DNA of 64,000 bases from Ferribacterium limneticum. Lineage in GTDB: Bacteria; Pseudomonadota; Gammaproteobacteria; Burkholderiales; Rhodocyclaceae. The notes under the pieces are model-generated. The model was not told where the DNA came from, did not search any database, and saw nothing but the letters and a program-made list of their open reading frames with translations. Shown one piece after another: positions 54,168-63,751 of this stretch. The stretch's first letter is position 1, and each line of letters opens with the position of its first letter. The stretch is taken from contig NZ_CP075189.1 in assembly GCF_020510565.1 (NCBI RefSeq), positions 1,658,501-1,722,500 of the forward strand, in the 5' to 3' direction. A program made the translations under genes and the position numbers.

Positions 54168-54404
54168 ATGAGTAACAAAGGGCAACTTTTACAAGACCCC
54201 TTCCTCAACGCTCTTCGTCGTGAGCATGTTCCCGTCTCAATTTACCTGGTGAATGGGATCAAACTGCAGGGCCAGGTAGAATCGTTCGATCAGTACGTTG
54301 TACTGCTCAAGAACACGGTTACGCAGATGGTCTACAAACATGCCATCTCAACGGTTGTTCCGGCGCGTCCGGTCAACCTCCAACAGGAACAGGCTGCGGA
54401 ATAA
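54168..54404 (+). CDS. hfq: RNA chaperone Hfq
   Basis: 78 residues, with ATGGAGTCC before the ATG. Sm1 motif [31 protein letters not shown] and Sm2 [10 protein letters not shown] are fully conserved. It forms a hexamer and pairs sRNAs with mRNAs. It has a short C-terminal tail ([13 protein letters not shown]) compared with E. coli, as usual in betaproteobacteria. hflX, hflK and hflC follow. Confidence 0.97.
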   Translation: MSNKGQLLQDPFLNALRREHVPVSIYLVNGIKLQGQVESFDQYVVLLKNTVTQMVYKHAISTVVPARPVNLQQEQAAE

Positions 54405-54420
54405 TCCAATCCTGTCCAGC

Positions 54421-54450
54421 AACCCACCTTCATGGTGGGTTCGCGCTTTT
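54421..54450 (+). terminator. Partial terminator/attenuator between hfq and hflX
   Basis: Stem AACCCACC / GGTGGGTT with loop TTCAT, followed by CGCGC and then TTTTTCTT. The spacing suggests partial termination, giving more hfq than hflX message. Confidence 0.6.
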
Positions 54451-54467
54451 TCTTCCTGGAATTGCCC

Positions 54468-55622
54468 ATGATTGAACGACCTGCCGCCGGAGAACGTGCG
54501 GTGATCGTTCAGCTCAATTTTGGCCGGTCCGATCTCGAGGATCAACTGGAAGAGGTCCGCTTGCTGGCTGCGTCGGCTGGTGGTGTGGTCGTTTCTGAAG
54601 TTTTTGGCAAGCGCCAGAGTCCCGATCCCAAGACATTTGCCGGTAGAGGCAAGGTTGACGAAATCGGTGCGATGGTTGCGGCTGGTGGGGCGGATCTGGT
54701 GATTTTTAATCACGAGCTTTCTCCCGCTCAGGAGCGCAATCTCGAAAGGGAGCTTAAGTGCCGAGTGATCGACCGAACCAGTCTGATACTCGATATTTTT
54801 GCTTTGCGTGCTACCAGTGCGGAGGGCAAGCTGCAGGTCGAGTTGGCTCAACTTGAGCACTTGTCGACACGCTTGGTGCGTGGCTGGACTCACCTCGAAC
54901 GGCAGCGCGGCGGTATTGGTATGCGTGGCCCGGGCGAAAAACAACTGGAAACGGACCGCCGCTTGCTTGGCAACCGTGTCAAGTTATTGAAGGAAAAGCT
55001 TGGACGGCTCTCAAGGCAGCGTGGCGTACAGCGTAAAGCACGGATGCGTGGTGATGTCCTGAATGTTTCGCTGGTGGGCTACACCAACGCCGGAAAGTCG
55101 ACTCTATTCAATGCACTGACACATGCCGGTGTTTACGCAGCCGACCAGTTATTTGCTACGCTGGATACGACTTCGCGCAAACTATGGATCGAAGGGGCTG
55201 GCAACATTGTTATTTCCGATACCGTCGGCTTTATTCGTGACCTGCCTCATTCTTTGGTTGATGCTTTTCATGCAACGCTGGAAGTGGCAACGCATGCGGA
55301 TTTGTTGTTACACGTGGTGGATAGTGCGAGTCACGCTCGCGACGAGCAGATTGACGAAGTCAATAAGGTGCTCAGGGAAATTGGCGCTGACGGTGTCAGG
55401 CAATTGATTGCCTGGAACAAGATAGACCTGACCGAAGCCATGCCGGGCATCGAGCGGGGCGAGTATGATAATATCGCGCGCGTTCGAGTTAGTGCGCGTA
55501 CTGGAGAAGGCATGGATTTGCTGCGTGAGTCCCTGGCCGAATATGCCCGAGCAAAGGCTGAAGCCCGTCAGAAGGCGATTGCTGAAGCTGAATATGAAGC
55601 ACAACACGATTACATTTACTGA
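54468..55622 (+). CDS. hflX: Ribosome-splitting GTPase HflX
   Basis: 384 residues from the ATG at 54468 (MIERPAAGERAVIVQLNF); an earlier ATG at 54432 lies in the hfq hairpin and is less likely. N-terminal nucleotide-binding part with FAGRGKVDEIGAMV, a coiled coil, then the GTPase with VGYTNAGKSTLFNAL, DTVGFIRDLPHSLVDAFHATLEV and WNKIDL. HflX rescues stalled ribosomes after heat shock. Confidence 0.95.
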   Translation: MIERPAAGERAVIVQLNFGRSDLEDQLEEVRLLAASAGGVVVSEVFGKRQSPDPKTFAGRGKVDEIGAMVAAGGADLVIFNHELSPAQERNLERELKCRVIDRTSLILDIFALRATSAEGKLQVELAQLEHLSTRLVRGWTHLERQRGGIGMRGPGEKQLETDRRLLGNRVKLLKEKLGRLSRQRGVQRKARMRGDVLNVSLVGYTNAGKSTLFNALTHAGVYAADQLFATLDTTSRKLWIEGAGNIVISDTVGFIRDLPHSLVDAFHATLEVATHADLLLHVVDSASHARDEQIDEVNKVLREIGADGVRQLIAWNKIDLTEAMPGIERGEYDNIARVRVSARTGEGMDLLRESLAEYARAKAEARQKAIAEAEYEAQHDYIY

Positions 55623-55659
55623 ATTCCCGACACCCATGATTCCGACCCTAGGTATTTTT

Positions 55660-56970
55660 ATGTCGCTCAATGACCCACAATGGGGCAACCGTGGTGGCAG
55701 TGATGGTGATAAATCCAACGGCAGCGGCCCTCGCCGACCCAATGATGGCCCGCCTGATCTGGAAGAGCTCTGGCGCGACTTCAATCGCAAACTTACCGGT
55801 ATGTTCGGTAAAAAAGGCGGTGGTGGTGGCAACGGCGGTGGTGACGGTCCCCGTATGCCGAATATCGATTTCAATCCGAAATTCATTGGCGGCGGTGTCG
55901 GTTTGCTTGTCGGATTGGTGGCTATCGTCTGGCTGGCATCTGGCTTCTACATTGTCGATGCTTCGCAGCGTGGCCTCGTACTCCAGTTCGGCAGTTTCAA
56001 GGAAGCGACTGATCCTGGTCTGCGCTGGCGCCTGCCGTATCCGATCCAGTCGCACGAATTGGTCAATCTGACTGGTGTGCGGACCATCGAAATCGGCTAC
56101 CGCGGTAGCGAGCGTAACAAGGTGCTCAAGGAAGCGCTGATGCTCACTGATGACGAGAACATCGTGAATATCCAGTTTGCCGTCCAGTACATTCTGAAAG
56201 ACCCTGTTGAATATCTGTTCAATAACCGCTCGACTGATGAAGCGGTTATGGGGGCTGCGGAAACGGCAGTTCGCGAAATTGTCGGCAAGAGCAAAATGGA
56301 CTATGTGCTCTACGAAGGTCGCGAGCAGATTGCAACCCAGGCAGCGAAGCTGATGCAGGACATCCTTGACCGCTACCAAAGTGGCATCATGATTTCCAAG
56401 GTGACCATGCAGAATGCGCAGCCACCTGAGCAGGTTCAGGCTGCTTTTGATGATGCCGTGAAGGCAGGGCAGGATCGCGAGCGCCAAAAGAATGAAGGCC
56501 AGGCATACGCCAACGACGTGATTCCGAAGGCCAAGGGCACGGCAGCACGACTGCTTGAAGAGGCCAACGGTTACAAGCAGCGCGTCATTTCCTCGGCCGA
56601 GGGTGATGCGTCGCGCTTCAAGCAGGTGCTGACCGAGTATGCCAAGGCACCAGAAGTGACGCGTCAACGCTTGTATCTGGAAACAATGCAGCAGATCTAT
56701 GCCAATACCAGCAAAGTGATGGTCGATACCAAGGGGCAGGGCAATCTTCTCTATCTGCCGCTTGACAAGCTGATGCAGGCGGCCAGCGCGACGACGGCTG
56801 CGCAGGCCGCACCCGAGGCTTCCGTGGCGCCATCGACGGCCAGACCGACTGCGCCATTGTCTAACGATGCGCCGCCACAGCTTGAAGGTGCGCCGAAGGT
56901 CGGTGGTGGTTCGTATTCTTCAAGTTCGCGCGATGGTTCGCTGCGTTCGCGTGATCGGGAGGGACGTTAA
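55660..56970 (+). CDS. hflK: FtsH protease modulator HflK
   Basis: 436 residues from the ATG at 55660. A Gly/Asn-rich cytoplasmic start (KKGGGGGNGGGDG), one membrane helix (FIGGGVGLLVGLVAIVWLASGFYIV), SPFH/band-7 domain and a long helical part with KNEGQAYANDVIPKAKGTAARL. It pairs with HflC around FtsH. The low-complexity Ala/Thr/Ser tail after residue 370 is longer than in E. coli. Confidence 0.95.
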   Translation: MSLNDPQWGNRGGSDGDKSNGSGPRRPNDGPPDLEELWRDFNRKLTGMFGKKGGGGGNGGGDGPRMPNIDFNPKFIGGGVGLLVGLVAIVWLASGFYIVDASQRGLVLQFGSFKEATDPGLRWRLPYPIQSHELVNLTGVRTIEIGYRGSERNKVLKEALMLTDDENIVNIQFAVQYILKDPVEYLFNNRSTDEAVMGAAETAVREIVGKSKMDYVLYEGREQIATQAAKLMQDILDRYQSGIMISKVTMQNAQPPEQVQAAFDDAVKAGQDRERQKNEGQAYANDVIPKAKGTAARLLEEANGYKQRVISSAEGDASRFKQVLTEYAKAPEVTRQRLYLETMQQIYANTSKVMVDTKGQGNLLYLPLDKLMQAASATTAAQAAPEASVAPSTARPTAPLSNDAPPQLEGAPKVGGGSYSSSSRDGSLRSRDREGR

Positions 56971-57857
56971 TGAGTCCGCGTATCAATTTGTTGGGTGCTA
57001 TTCTCGCCACAGTGCTGGTGGTTATGGCCATGTCGATTTTTACCGTCGATCAGCGCCAGTACGCCGTGGTTTTCCAGTTGGGTGAGGTCAAGCGGGCGAT
57101 CAGCGAGCCGGGGCTCTATTTCAAGATTCCCATGGTCCAGAACGTCCGTTATTTCGAGAAGCGCATCATCACGCTCGATAATGCCGAGCCTGAGCGTTTC
57201 ATTACCTCCGAAAAGAAGAACGTCCTGGTCGATTCATACATCAAGTGGCGCATTGTCGATCCCCAGCTTTATTACATCTCGGTGGGCGGCGACGAGTCGC
57301 GCGCCAAGACCCGTCTGAATCAGACGGTCAACGCCGGTTTGCGCGAGGAGTTCGGCAAGCGCACAGTGCATGACGTGGTTTCTGGTGAACGCGACAAGAT
57401 CATGAACCAGATGCGCGAAAAAGCAGACACCGATGCACGCAAGATTGGTGTGCAGATTGTTGACGTTCGGGTAAAGCGGGTGGAACTGCCGACTGAGGTC
57501 AGCGAAGCTGTTTATCGCCGAATGGAAGCAGAGCGCAAACGAGTAGCCAATGAATTACGTTCGGAAGGCTCGGCCGAAGCTGAAAAGATTCGCGCCGATG
57601 CCGATCGTCAGCGTGAAATCATTGTTGCCGAAGCCTATCGCGATGCCCAGAAGATAAAGGGTGAGGGCGATGCCAAGGCAACCAATACCTACGCTCAGGC
57701 ATTTGGTCAGAACCCCGAGTTCTATGCTTTTTATCGCAGTCTCGAGGCGTATCGCGGCAGCTTCAAGAACAAGAGCGATTTGCTGGTTATCGAACCCAGT
57801 TCCGACTTCTTCAAATACATGAAGAGTGGCGGACGTGGGGCTGACAAAGGCAAATGA
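56970..57857 (+). CDS. hflC: FtsH protease modulator HflC
   Basis: 295 residues, TAATG overlap with hflK. One N-terminal helix (LLGAILATVLVVMAMSIFTV) and the band-7 domain QRQYAVVFQLGEVKRAISEPGLYFKIP, with VKRVELPTEVSEAVYRRMEAERKR further on. It forms the cage-like complex with HflK. The next start overlaps its stop (ATGA). Confidence 0.96.
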   Translation: MSPRINLLGAILATVLVVMAMSIFTVDQRQYAVVFQLGEVKRAISEPGLYFKIPMVQNVRYFEKRIITLDNAEPERFITSEKKNVLVDSYIKWRIVDPQLYYISVGGDESRAKTRLNQTVNAGLREEFGKRTVHDVVSGERDKIMNQMREKADTDARKIGVQIVDVRVKRVELPTEVSEAVYRRMEAERKRVANELRSEGSAEAEKIRADADRQREIIVAEAYRDAQKIKGEGDAKATNTYAQAFGQNPEFYAFYRSLEAYRGSFKNKSDLLVIEPSSDFFKYMKSGGRGADKGK

Positions 57858-58039
57858 CCTCGACTCTGCTGATGGCCTTCGCGCTGATGTTGGTGCTCGA
57901 AGGCCTCATGCCTTTTATTGCCCCGGCGGCCTGGCGTGAAACCTTCCGCCGCCTTGTTCAATTTTCGGATGGGCAAATTCGCTTCGTCGGCCTGACATCG
58001 ATGCTGATTGGCCTGATCCTACTGATTGTTTTGTCATGA
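57854..58039 (+). CDS. DUF2065 small membrane protein
   Basis: 61 residues with two membrane helices ([20 protein letters not shown] and [14 protein letters not shown]) and a middle [20 protein letters not shown], the DUF2065 pattern. It always seems to sit between hflC and hisZ/purA in such clusters; function unknown. It overlaps both neighbours by 4 bp, so its translation is coupled to HflC and HisZ. Confidence 0.9.
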   Translation: MTSTLLMAFALMLVLEGLMPFIAPAAWRETFRRLVQFSDGQIRFVGLTSMLIGLILLIVLS

Positions 58040-59190
58040 ATTGGCTGTTACCTGAATACCTTGCCGATGCTTTGCCTGCAGAAGCGGCTCGCATCGAGAA
58101 TCTGCGCCGAACCGTTCTTGATCATTTTCGCAGCCGTGGCTACGAACTGGTCATGCCGCCGATGCTGGAATATCTGGAATCGCTGCTGACTGGTGCCGGT
58201 CAGGATTTGAAACTGCGTACCTTCAAGCTGGTGGATCAACTATCTGGTCGGACCATGGGCGTTCGCGCCGACATGACGCCGCAGGCTGCGCGTATCGATG
58301 CTCACTTGCTCAACCACCAAGGCGTTACCCGGTTGTGCTATTGCGGTAGCGTGTTGCATACGTTGCCAGCAACGATTTCAGCTGGTCGTGAGCCGCTTCA
58401 GATTGGTGCTGAACTCTACGGTTACGCGGGGATCGAGGCTGACCTTGATGTCATTCGCCTGATGGCCGGTGCTCTCGAGCGGATAAAACTTCCAGTCAGC
58501 CGTATTGATCTCGGTCACGTTGGTATTTTCCAGGCGCTTGCTGAGGCAGCCGGGTTGCCCCAGGAAGCAGAGGATGCCGTCCTTAGTCTTCTACAGGCTA
58601 AAGACGTACCTGGTTTGGAAGAGGCCTGTGCCGATGTTCCGTCACCCTATCGCGAAGCACTGCTGCGCCTGCCGCTACTGTACGGCGGTGCCGAGGTTCT
58701 GGATCGGGCAGATGTAGAGTTGCCAGCATTGCCAACGATTTCTGCTGCTCTGAACGGTTTGCGTCATCTACTTGCCGCTGCGCCTGAGTTGCCTTTTTCG
58801 ATCGACCTTTCCGACCTGCGCGGCTACCACTATCACAATGGTGTGGTCTTCGCCGCCTACTGTCCGGGCTACCCGGCGGCGATCGCTATGGGCGGCCGCT
58901 ACGATGGCGCCGGAAAGGCTTTTGGTCGGGCTCGTCCGGCCACCGGCTTTTCGATGGATTTGCGCGAAGTGGCGCGCTTGGCCCCTGCTGGCAAGCTGTC
59001 CGGTGCAATTCTGGCGCCGCACGCCGGGCACGATGTACGTCTCACTGCCCATATCGCCGCGCTACGCGAACAGGGCGAAGTTGTTGTCCAGTTGCTGCCA
59101 GGCGAAACCGCCTGCGAAGGTCCGGTCTGTGACCGAAAGCTGGCGCTGGTTGGCGAACACTGGATTATTGAAGCAATACAAGAGGACTAA
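58036..59190 (+). CDS. hisZ: ATP phosphoribosyltransferase regulatory subunit HisZ
   Basis: 384 residues. HisS-like catalytic fold: [62 protein letters not shown], and [22 protein letters not shown]. It lacks the HisS tRNA-binding parts. HisZ associates with a short HisG to start histidine synthesis, so a short-form hisG is expected elsewhere in the genome. Confidence 0.95.
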   Translation: MNWLLPEYLADALPAEAARIENLRRTVLDHFRSRGYELVMPPMLEYLESLLTGAGQDLKLRTFKLVDQLSGRTMGVRADMTPQAARIDAHLLNHQGVTRLCYCGSVLHTLPATISAGREPLQIGAELYGYAGIEADLDVIRLMAGALERIKLPVSRIDLGHVGIFQALAEAAGLPQEAEDAVLSLLQAKDVPGLEEACADVPSPYREALLRLPLLYGGAEVLDRADVELPALPTISAALNGLRHLLAAAPELPFSIDLSDLRGYHYHNGVVFAAYCPGYPAAIAMGGRYDGAGKAFGRARPATGFSMDLREVARLAPAGKLSGAILAPHAGHDVRLTAHIAALREQGEVVVQLLPGETACEGPVCDRKLALVGEHWIIEAIQED

Positions 59191-59193
59191 AAA

Positions 59194-60504
59194 ATGGCAA
59201 AGAATGTCATCGTGGTGGGTACGCAGTGGGGCGATGAGGGTAAGGGCAAGATCGTCGACTGGCTGACCGATCACGCCAAGGGCGTCGTTCGTTTTCAGGG
59301 CGGTCACAATGCCGGCCACACGCTGGTCGTCGGCGAACAAGTTTACAAGCTGAATCTGGTGCCTTCGGGCATTGTCCGCGATGGTGTCGAATGCTATATC
59401 GGCAATGGTGTTGTGCTTGACACTCATCATCTGCTGTCGGAAATCGCCGAACTGGAAAAGGGCGGCATTGACGTTCGTTCGCGCCTGAAGATTAGTCCGG
59501 GATGTCCGCTGATTCTGCCCTACCACTCAGCTATCGACCAGGCTCGCGAAGGCGCCAAGTCGGATGACAAGAAGATTGGCACGACCGGCAAGGGTATTGG
59601 CCCGACCTATGAGGACAAGGTTTCCCGCCGTGGTCTGCGCGTCTATGACCTGTTCCATCCGGAACGTTTTGCCGAGAAACTGAAGGAAGTGCTGGAATAT
59701 CACAACTTCGTACTGACCCAGTATTTCAAGGCACCTGCCGTTGATTTTCAGATGGTTTACGATCAGGCAATGGCTGATGCCGAGCAGATTCGGCCAATGG
59801 TGACTGACGTTTCTGCAGCGCTTTACGCCGCCAACAAAGCCGGTTCTAACCTGCTGTTCGAAGGTGCGCAGGGTACCTTGCTCGACATCGACCATGGTAC
59901 CTACCCGTTTGTTACCTCGTCGAACTGCGTTGCCGGCCAGGCTGCAGCGGGTTCGGGCATTGGCCCGGGCATGCTGCATTACGTGCTGGGCATTACCAAG
60001 GCCTACTGTACTCGCGTCGGTGGTGGTCCCTTCCCTAGTGAACTGGATATCGAGACCGAAGGCGTACCGGGTTATCAGATGTCGCAGGTTGGTCGTGAGT
60101 TTGGCACTGTTACTGGCCGCAAGCGTCGTTGTGGCTGGTTCGATGCCGCAGCCCTGCGTCGTTCCGGCCGTATCAACGGTCTGACCGGGCTGTGCATCAC
60201 GAAACTGGATGTGCTTGATGGGCTCAAGGAACTGAGCATCTGCACCGGCTACAAGCTGGATGGCAAGGTCATTGACCTGCTGCCTATTGGTGCCGATGAG
60301 GTGGCCCGTTGCGAGCCGATCTACGAAACGATGCCGGGCTGGAGTGCGACTACGTTCGGCGTCAAGCGCTGGGAAGACCTGCCGGCCGAAGCGCGCGCCT
60401 ATCTCAATCGCCTGGAAGTGTTGTGCGAAGTGCCAATCGCCATCGTGTCGACTGGTCCGGAGCGCGATGAAACCATCCTCAAGCAGCACCCATTCAATAA
60501 CTGA
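59194..60504 (+). CDS. purA: Adenylosuccinate synthetase
   Basis: 436 residues. P-loop-like GDEGKGK at 13-19, [45 protein letters not shown] and [11 protein letters not shown] are all present. It converts IMP and aspartate to adenylosuccinate. It is the last gene of the run and is followed by a terminator. Confidence 0.97.
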   Translation: MAKNVIVVGTQWGDEGKGKIVDWLTDHAKGVVRFQGGHNAGHTLVVGEQVYKLNLVPSGIVRDGVECYIGNGVVLDTHHLLSEIAELEKGGIDVRSRLKISPGCPLILPYHSAIDQAREGAKSDDKKIGTTGKGIGPTYEDKVSRRGLRVYDLFHPERFAEKLKEVLEYHNFVLTQYFKAPAVDFQMVYDQAMADAEQIRPMVTDVSAALYAANKAGSNLLFEGAQGTLLDIDHGTYPFVTSSNCVAGQAAAGSGIGPGMLHYVLGITKAYCTRVGGGPFPSELDIETEGVPGYQMSQVGREFGTVTGRKRRCGWFDAAALRRSGRINGLTGLCITKLDVLDGLKELSICTGYKLDGKVIDLLPIGADEVARCEPIYETMPGWSATTFGVKRWEDLPAEARAYLNRLEVLCEVPIAIVSTGPERDETILKQHPFNN

Positions 60505-60527
60505 GCGAAAGCCGGATTGCTATGTTC

Positions 60528-60557
60528 AACGGGCCTTTTCGGCCCGTTTTCATTTTT
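60528..60557 (+). terminator. Terminator after purA
   Basis: Stem AACGGGCC / GGCCCGTT with a TTTTC loop, then a TTTTCATTTTTATT tail. It may also serve the convergent His-rich protein gene ending at 60556, which overlaps the tail. Confidence 0.85.
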
Positions 60558-60906
60558 ATTGCGCTGGTACAGCCTGCCATCCTTCCGGACAGGCGTTGGT
60601 GTACGGATAGTACTGGCCGGACGAACCGCAGTAGTACCAAGTGCCGTAGTCGGCTCTTGGCATCGGGCGGGGCGGGGCGCTATAGACCGGAGCCGGGCCG
60701 TAGCTGTTTTGGGATGCCACGGCTGCGCCAATGGCCAGTCCGGTGATAGCCAGCACGGCAGCCGGCCCAACCCAGCCATGGCCACCTCGGTGGCCATGGT
60801 GTCCATGACCGTGGCCGCCATGGCGATGTCCCCATTCGGCTTGGGCCGATGTGGTGGCGGTCATGGCTAGAGTGGCAGCGATAAAAAGGGCGGTAATTTT
60901 TTTCAT
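60556..60906 (-). CDS. Small secreted His/Gly-rich protein
   Basis: 116 residues from the ATG at 60906. A clear signal peptide (MKKITALFIAATLAMTATTSAQA) is followed by a His/Gly-rich part (HRHGGHGHGHHGHRGGHG), one hydrophobic segment with small residues (GPAAVLAITGLAIGAAVA), and a C-terminal YYCGSSGQYYPYTNACPEGW module with two Cys that is common in small proteobacterial envelope proteins. The His region may bind metal. Function unknown; monocistronic. Confidence 0.78.
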   Translation of the reverse strand: MKKITALFIAATLAMTATTSAQAEWGHRHGGHGHGHHGHRGGHGWVGPAAVLAITGLAIGAAVASQNSYGPAPVYSAPPRPMPRADYGTWYYCGSSGQYYPYTNACPEGWQAVPAQ

Positions 60907-61093
60907 GGTTTCGACTCGTATTTGTCGTTTGGACAAGTCGAATAACGCGGGATGTGGCTGGCCGATGACCCGTGCTGTGTACCCAAGTGTTACCAATCGT
61001 TACTGCAGTGCAGCGAAGCATCTGCTATGAGACAATGCAATTGCGATTGGCAATCGGCCGTGTTGGCCGCTTATCAAAGCCCGGCGGCAGAAA

Positions 61094-61123
61094 TGAAAAA
61101 AGGCCTTGTTTTAACAAGGCCTT
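61094..61123 (-). terminator. Terminator for tRNA-Leu
   Basis: Stem AAGGCCTTGTT / AACAAGGCCTT with a 2-base loop; on the minus strand it is followed by six T. It lies just after the tRNA 3' end. Confidence 0.88.
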
Positions 61124-61136
61124 CTATCAAAATCGC

Positions 61137-61221
<85 letters not shown>

Positions 61222-61240
61222 ACAGGTGCGAAGAGCCGCC

Positions 61241-61268
61241 ATTATAGAGAAAGAAGAACTGATGTCAA
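61241..61268 (-). promoter_or_regulatory. Near-consensus sigma-70 promoter of tRNA-Leu
   Basis: On the minus strand TTGACA (61268-61263), 16-bp spacer, TATAAT (61246-61241), then GC-rich GGCGGC, the discriminator type that makes stable-RNA promoters sensitive to ppGpp. The -35 box overlaps the rnr start codon at 61262-61264. Confidence 0.8.
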
Positions 61269-63736
61269 GAAAAAAACTATCAAAAATCCGTCGTGCTGAT
61301 CCCTTCTTCGAGCGTGAATTGGCGCGCTACGAGTTTCCTTTGCCTTCGCGTGAATATGTCTCGCAGGTGCTGACTGACGAAGGTCGGCCTGTTGAATTCA
61401 ATGAACTGACCGAGTTGCTGGATATCACCAACACCGAACGTGAAATGTTCCAGCGTCGCCTGGGAGCCATGGAGCGTGAAGGGCAGTTGATGCGCAACCG
61501 CAAGGGCGCCTACATCCTGCCCGAGCGGGCCAGCCTGACGCCGGGGCGTATTCAAGGACATCCGGATGGCTACGGTTTCCTGATTCCCGATGACGGCAGC
61601 GCCGACATCTTTCTCGATCAGCATCAGATGGGGAAAGTGCTGCATGGCGATCGGGCGTTGGTCCGGGTTACCGGCATAGACCGCAAGGGGCGTCCTGAGG
61701 GCGGCATTGTCGAGGTGACCGAGCGGGTCAATACGCGGATTGTCGGGCGGATGTTTGTCGAGCATGGCGTGGTTGTCGTGGCGCCGGAAAACAAGCGCAT
61801 TTCGCAGGACATTCTGGTGCCGCCGCAGCCCAAGGCGAAGAACCAGCCGCAGTCCGGCCAGGTGGTGATGGTCGAAATCATCGAGCAGCCGAGCAAGTTC
61901 TCGCAGCCAATCGGCAAGATTATCGAGGTGCTGGGCAATTATGCCGATCCGGGCATGGAGATCGAGATCGCGCTGCGTAAGCACGATCTACCCTTCGAGT
62001 TTTCCCGGGCAGCGCTTGAGGAAAACAAGGAGCTGCCGGACAAGGTAACCAAGGCAGACCTCAAAGGGCGCGTCGATTTGCGCGATGTTGCGCTGGTCAC
62101 CATCGACGGCGAGACGGCGCGCGATTTCGATGATGCCGTCTATTGCGAAAAGAAGGGCCGTGGCTGGCGGCTGATCGTGGCGATTGCCGACGTGTCGCAT
62201 TACGTCAAGCCGGGCATGGCGCTCGACAAGGAGGCGGTGGAGCGTGGCAACTCGGTTTATTTCCCGCGCCGGGTCATCCCGATGCTGCCGGAGAAATTGT
62301 CGAACGGCATCTGTTCATTGAATCCGGATGTCGAGCGCATGGCCATGGTTTGCGACATGGAAATCAGCTCGACGGGCAAGATCGGCAAATACAAATTCTA
62401 TCCGGCGGTGTTCAAGTCGCACGCGCGCCTGACCTACAACCTCGTCTGGTCGTGGCTGTCCGGCGAGAAAGTGCCGGAAACCGACGTCCACCGCAGCGTT
62501 TTGCCGCATGTGCAGAATCTCTACAAGCTGTTTGCCGCTTTGCACAAGGCGCGCGGCCAGCGTGGGGCGATCGATTTCGAGACGACCGAAACGCAGATGT
62601 TGTTCAACGAGCAGGGCAAGATCGAGAACATCGTTCCGGTCGTCCGCAACGATGCGCACCGGATCATCGAGGAGTGCATGCTGGCGGCCAACGTCTGCGC
62701 TTCGGATTTCCTTGCTGAGCACAAGCAGACCTGTCTCTATCGCATCCACGCCGCGCCGTCGGAAGAAAAGCTGGCCAATCTGCGCGCCTTCCTCGGCGAG
62801 TTCGGTCTGGCGCTCGGTGGCGGCGAAGATCCGCGCGCCAAGGATTACGCCATCCTGCTCGAAAAGGTCAAACTGCGTCCGGACTTTCAATTACTGCAGA
62901 CGGTGATGCTGCGTTCGCTGCGTCAAGCCATGTACAGCCCGGACAATGTCGGCCACTTCGGCCTGGCCTACGAGCATTACACCCATTTCACCTCGCCGAT
63001 CCGTCGTTACCCCGACCTGCTCGTGCATCGCGCCATCAAGGCCGTACTGGCCGGCGAAACCTATACGCCGGACCGTAGCTGGGATGACATTGGTTTGCAA
63101 TGTTCGAGCACCGAGCGGCGGGCTGACGAGGCGACGCGCGATGTTGAGAACTGGCTGAAGACCTTCTTCATGAAGGAGCGTATTGGCGAAGAGTTCGACG
63201 GGACGATTTCCGGGGTCACGGCCTTTGGCATTTTCGTGGCCCTCGACACGGTTTATATCGAAGGCCTGGTGCACGTTTCAGAGTTGGGGGCTGATTACTT
63301 CCAGTTCGACAACATCAAGCATCAGATGCTTGGCGAGCGGACTGGCGAACGTTTCCGGCTCGGCGACCGCGTGCGGGTCAAGCTGGTGCGGGCCGACCTT
63401 GAGTCGAACCGGATCGATTTTGTTCTGGCAGGTAGCGAGAAATCCTACGCCGGGAGAAGAACGGTGCCGAAAACGGCCGTCAAGCCGGTGAGTCAGCGGC
63501 CCGTAGCCAAGGCGGTTGCCGCCAGGGCTCCGGTTGCCAAGGCGCCGGTGAAGTTGGATAAACCCGCGGCCAAGCCTGTTGTCAAAAAATCAGCAGCCAA
63601 AAAATCAACGAAGCCGGCGGTCAGGAGCGAGGCCAAGCCGGCAGCCAAAAAGCCGGCGGTCAAAAAATCGGCCGCGCCACGCAGCAAGAGCGCTGGTGCC
63701 AAGCCGGTAAAAAAAGCGGCGGCGAAAAAGCGCTGA
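61262..63736 (+). CDS. rnr: Ribonuclease R
   Basis: 824 residues from the ATG at 61262; the frame is open upstream through the tRNA but those codons cannot be native. N-terminal helix-turn-helix, cold-shock domains (GRIQGHPDGYGFLIPDDG), RNB catalytic domain with DGETARDFDDAVYCE and GNSVYFPRRVIPMLPEKLSNG, an S1 domain (GTISGVTAFGIFVALDTVYIEG) and a ~90-residue Lys/Ala/Pro-rich tail of repeats like PAAKKPAVKKSA. It degrades structured RNA and acts with trans-translation. The usual neighbour rlmB is not present; the next gene runs the other way. Confidence 0.95.
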   Translation: MSRKKLSKIRRADPFFERELARYEFPLPSREYVSQVLTDEGRPVEFNELTELLDITNTEREMFQRRLGAMEREGQLMRNRKGAYILPERASLTPGRIQGHPDGYGFLIPDDGSADIFLDQHQMGKVLHGDRALVRVTGIDRKGRPEGGIVEVTERVNTRIVGRMFVEHGVVVVAPENKRISQDILVPPQPKAKNQPQSGQVVMVEIIEQPSKFSQPIGKIIEVLGNYADPGMEIEIALRKHDLPFEFSRAALEENKELPDKVTKADLKGRVDLRDVALVTIDGETARDFDDAVYCEKKGRGWRLIVAIADVSHYVKPGMALDKEAVERGNSVYFPRRVIPMLPEKLSNGICSLNPDVERMAMVCDMEISSTGKIGKYKFYPAVFKSHARLTYNLVWSWLSGEKVPETDVHRSVLPHVQNLYKLFAALHKARGQRGAIDFETTETQMLFNEQGKIENIVPVVRNDAHRIIEECMLAANVCASDFLAEHKQTCLYRIHAAPSEEKLANLRAFLGEFGLALGGGEDPRAKDYAILLEKVKLRPDFQLLQTVMLRSLRQAMYSPDNVGHFGLAYEHYTHFTSPIRRYPDLLVHRAIKAVLAGETYTPDRSWDDIGLQCSSTERRADEATRDVENWLKTFFMKERIGEEFDGTISGVTAFGIFVALDTVYIEGLVHVSELGADYFQFDNIKHQMLGERTGERFRLGDRVRVKLVRADLESNRIDFVLAGSEKSYAGRRTVPKTAVKPVSQRPVAKAVAARAPVAKAPVKLDKPAAKPVVKKSAAKKSTKPAVRSEAKPAAKKPAVKKSAAPRSKSAGAKPVKKAAAKKR

Positions 63737-63751
63737 CCGGTGCCGTTGCGC

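Noticed and set aside
54432..54467. Earlier ATG for hflX
   Set aside because: It lies within the hairpin after hfq and would add residues (VGSRFFFLEL) not typical of HflX.
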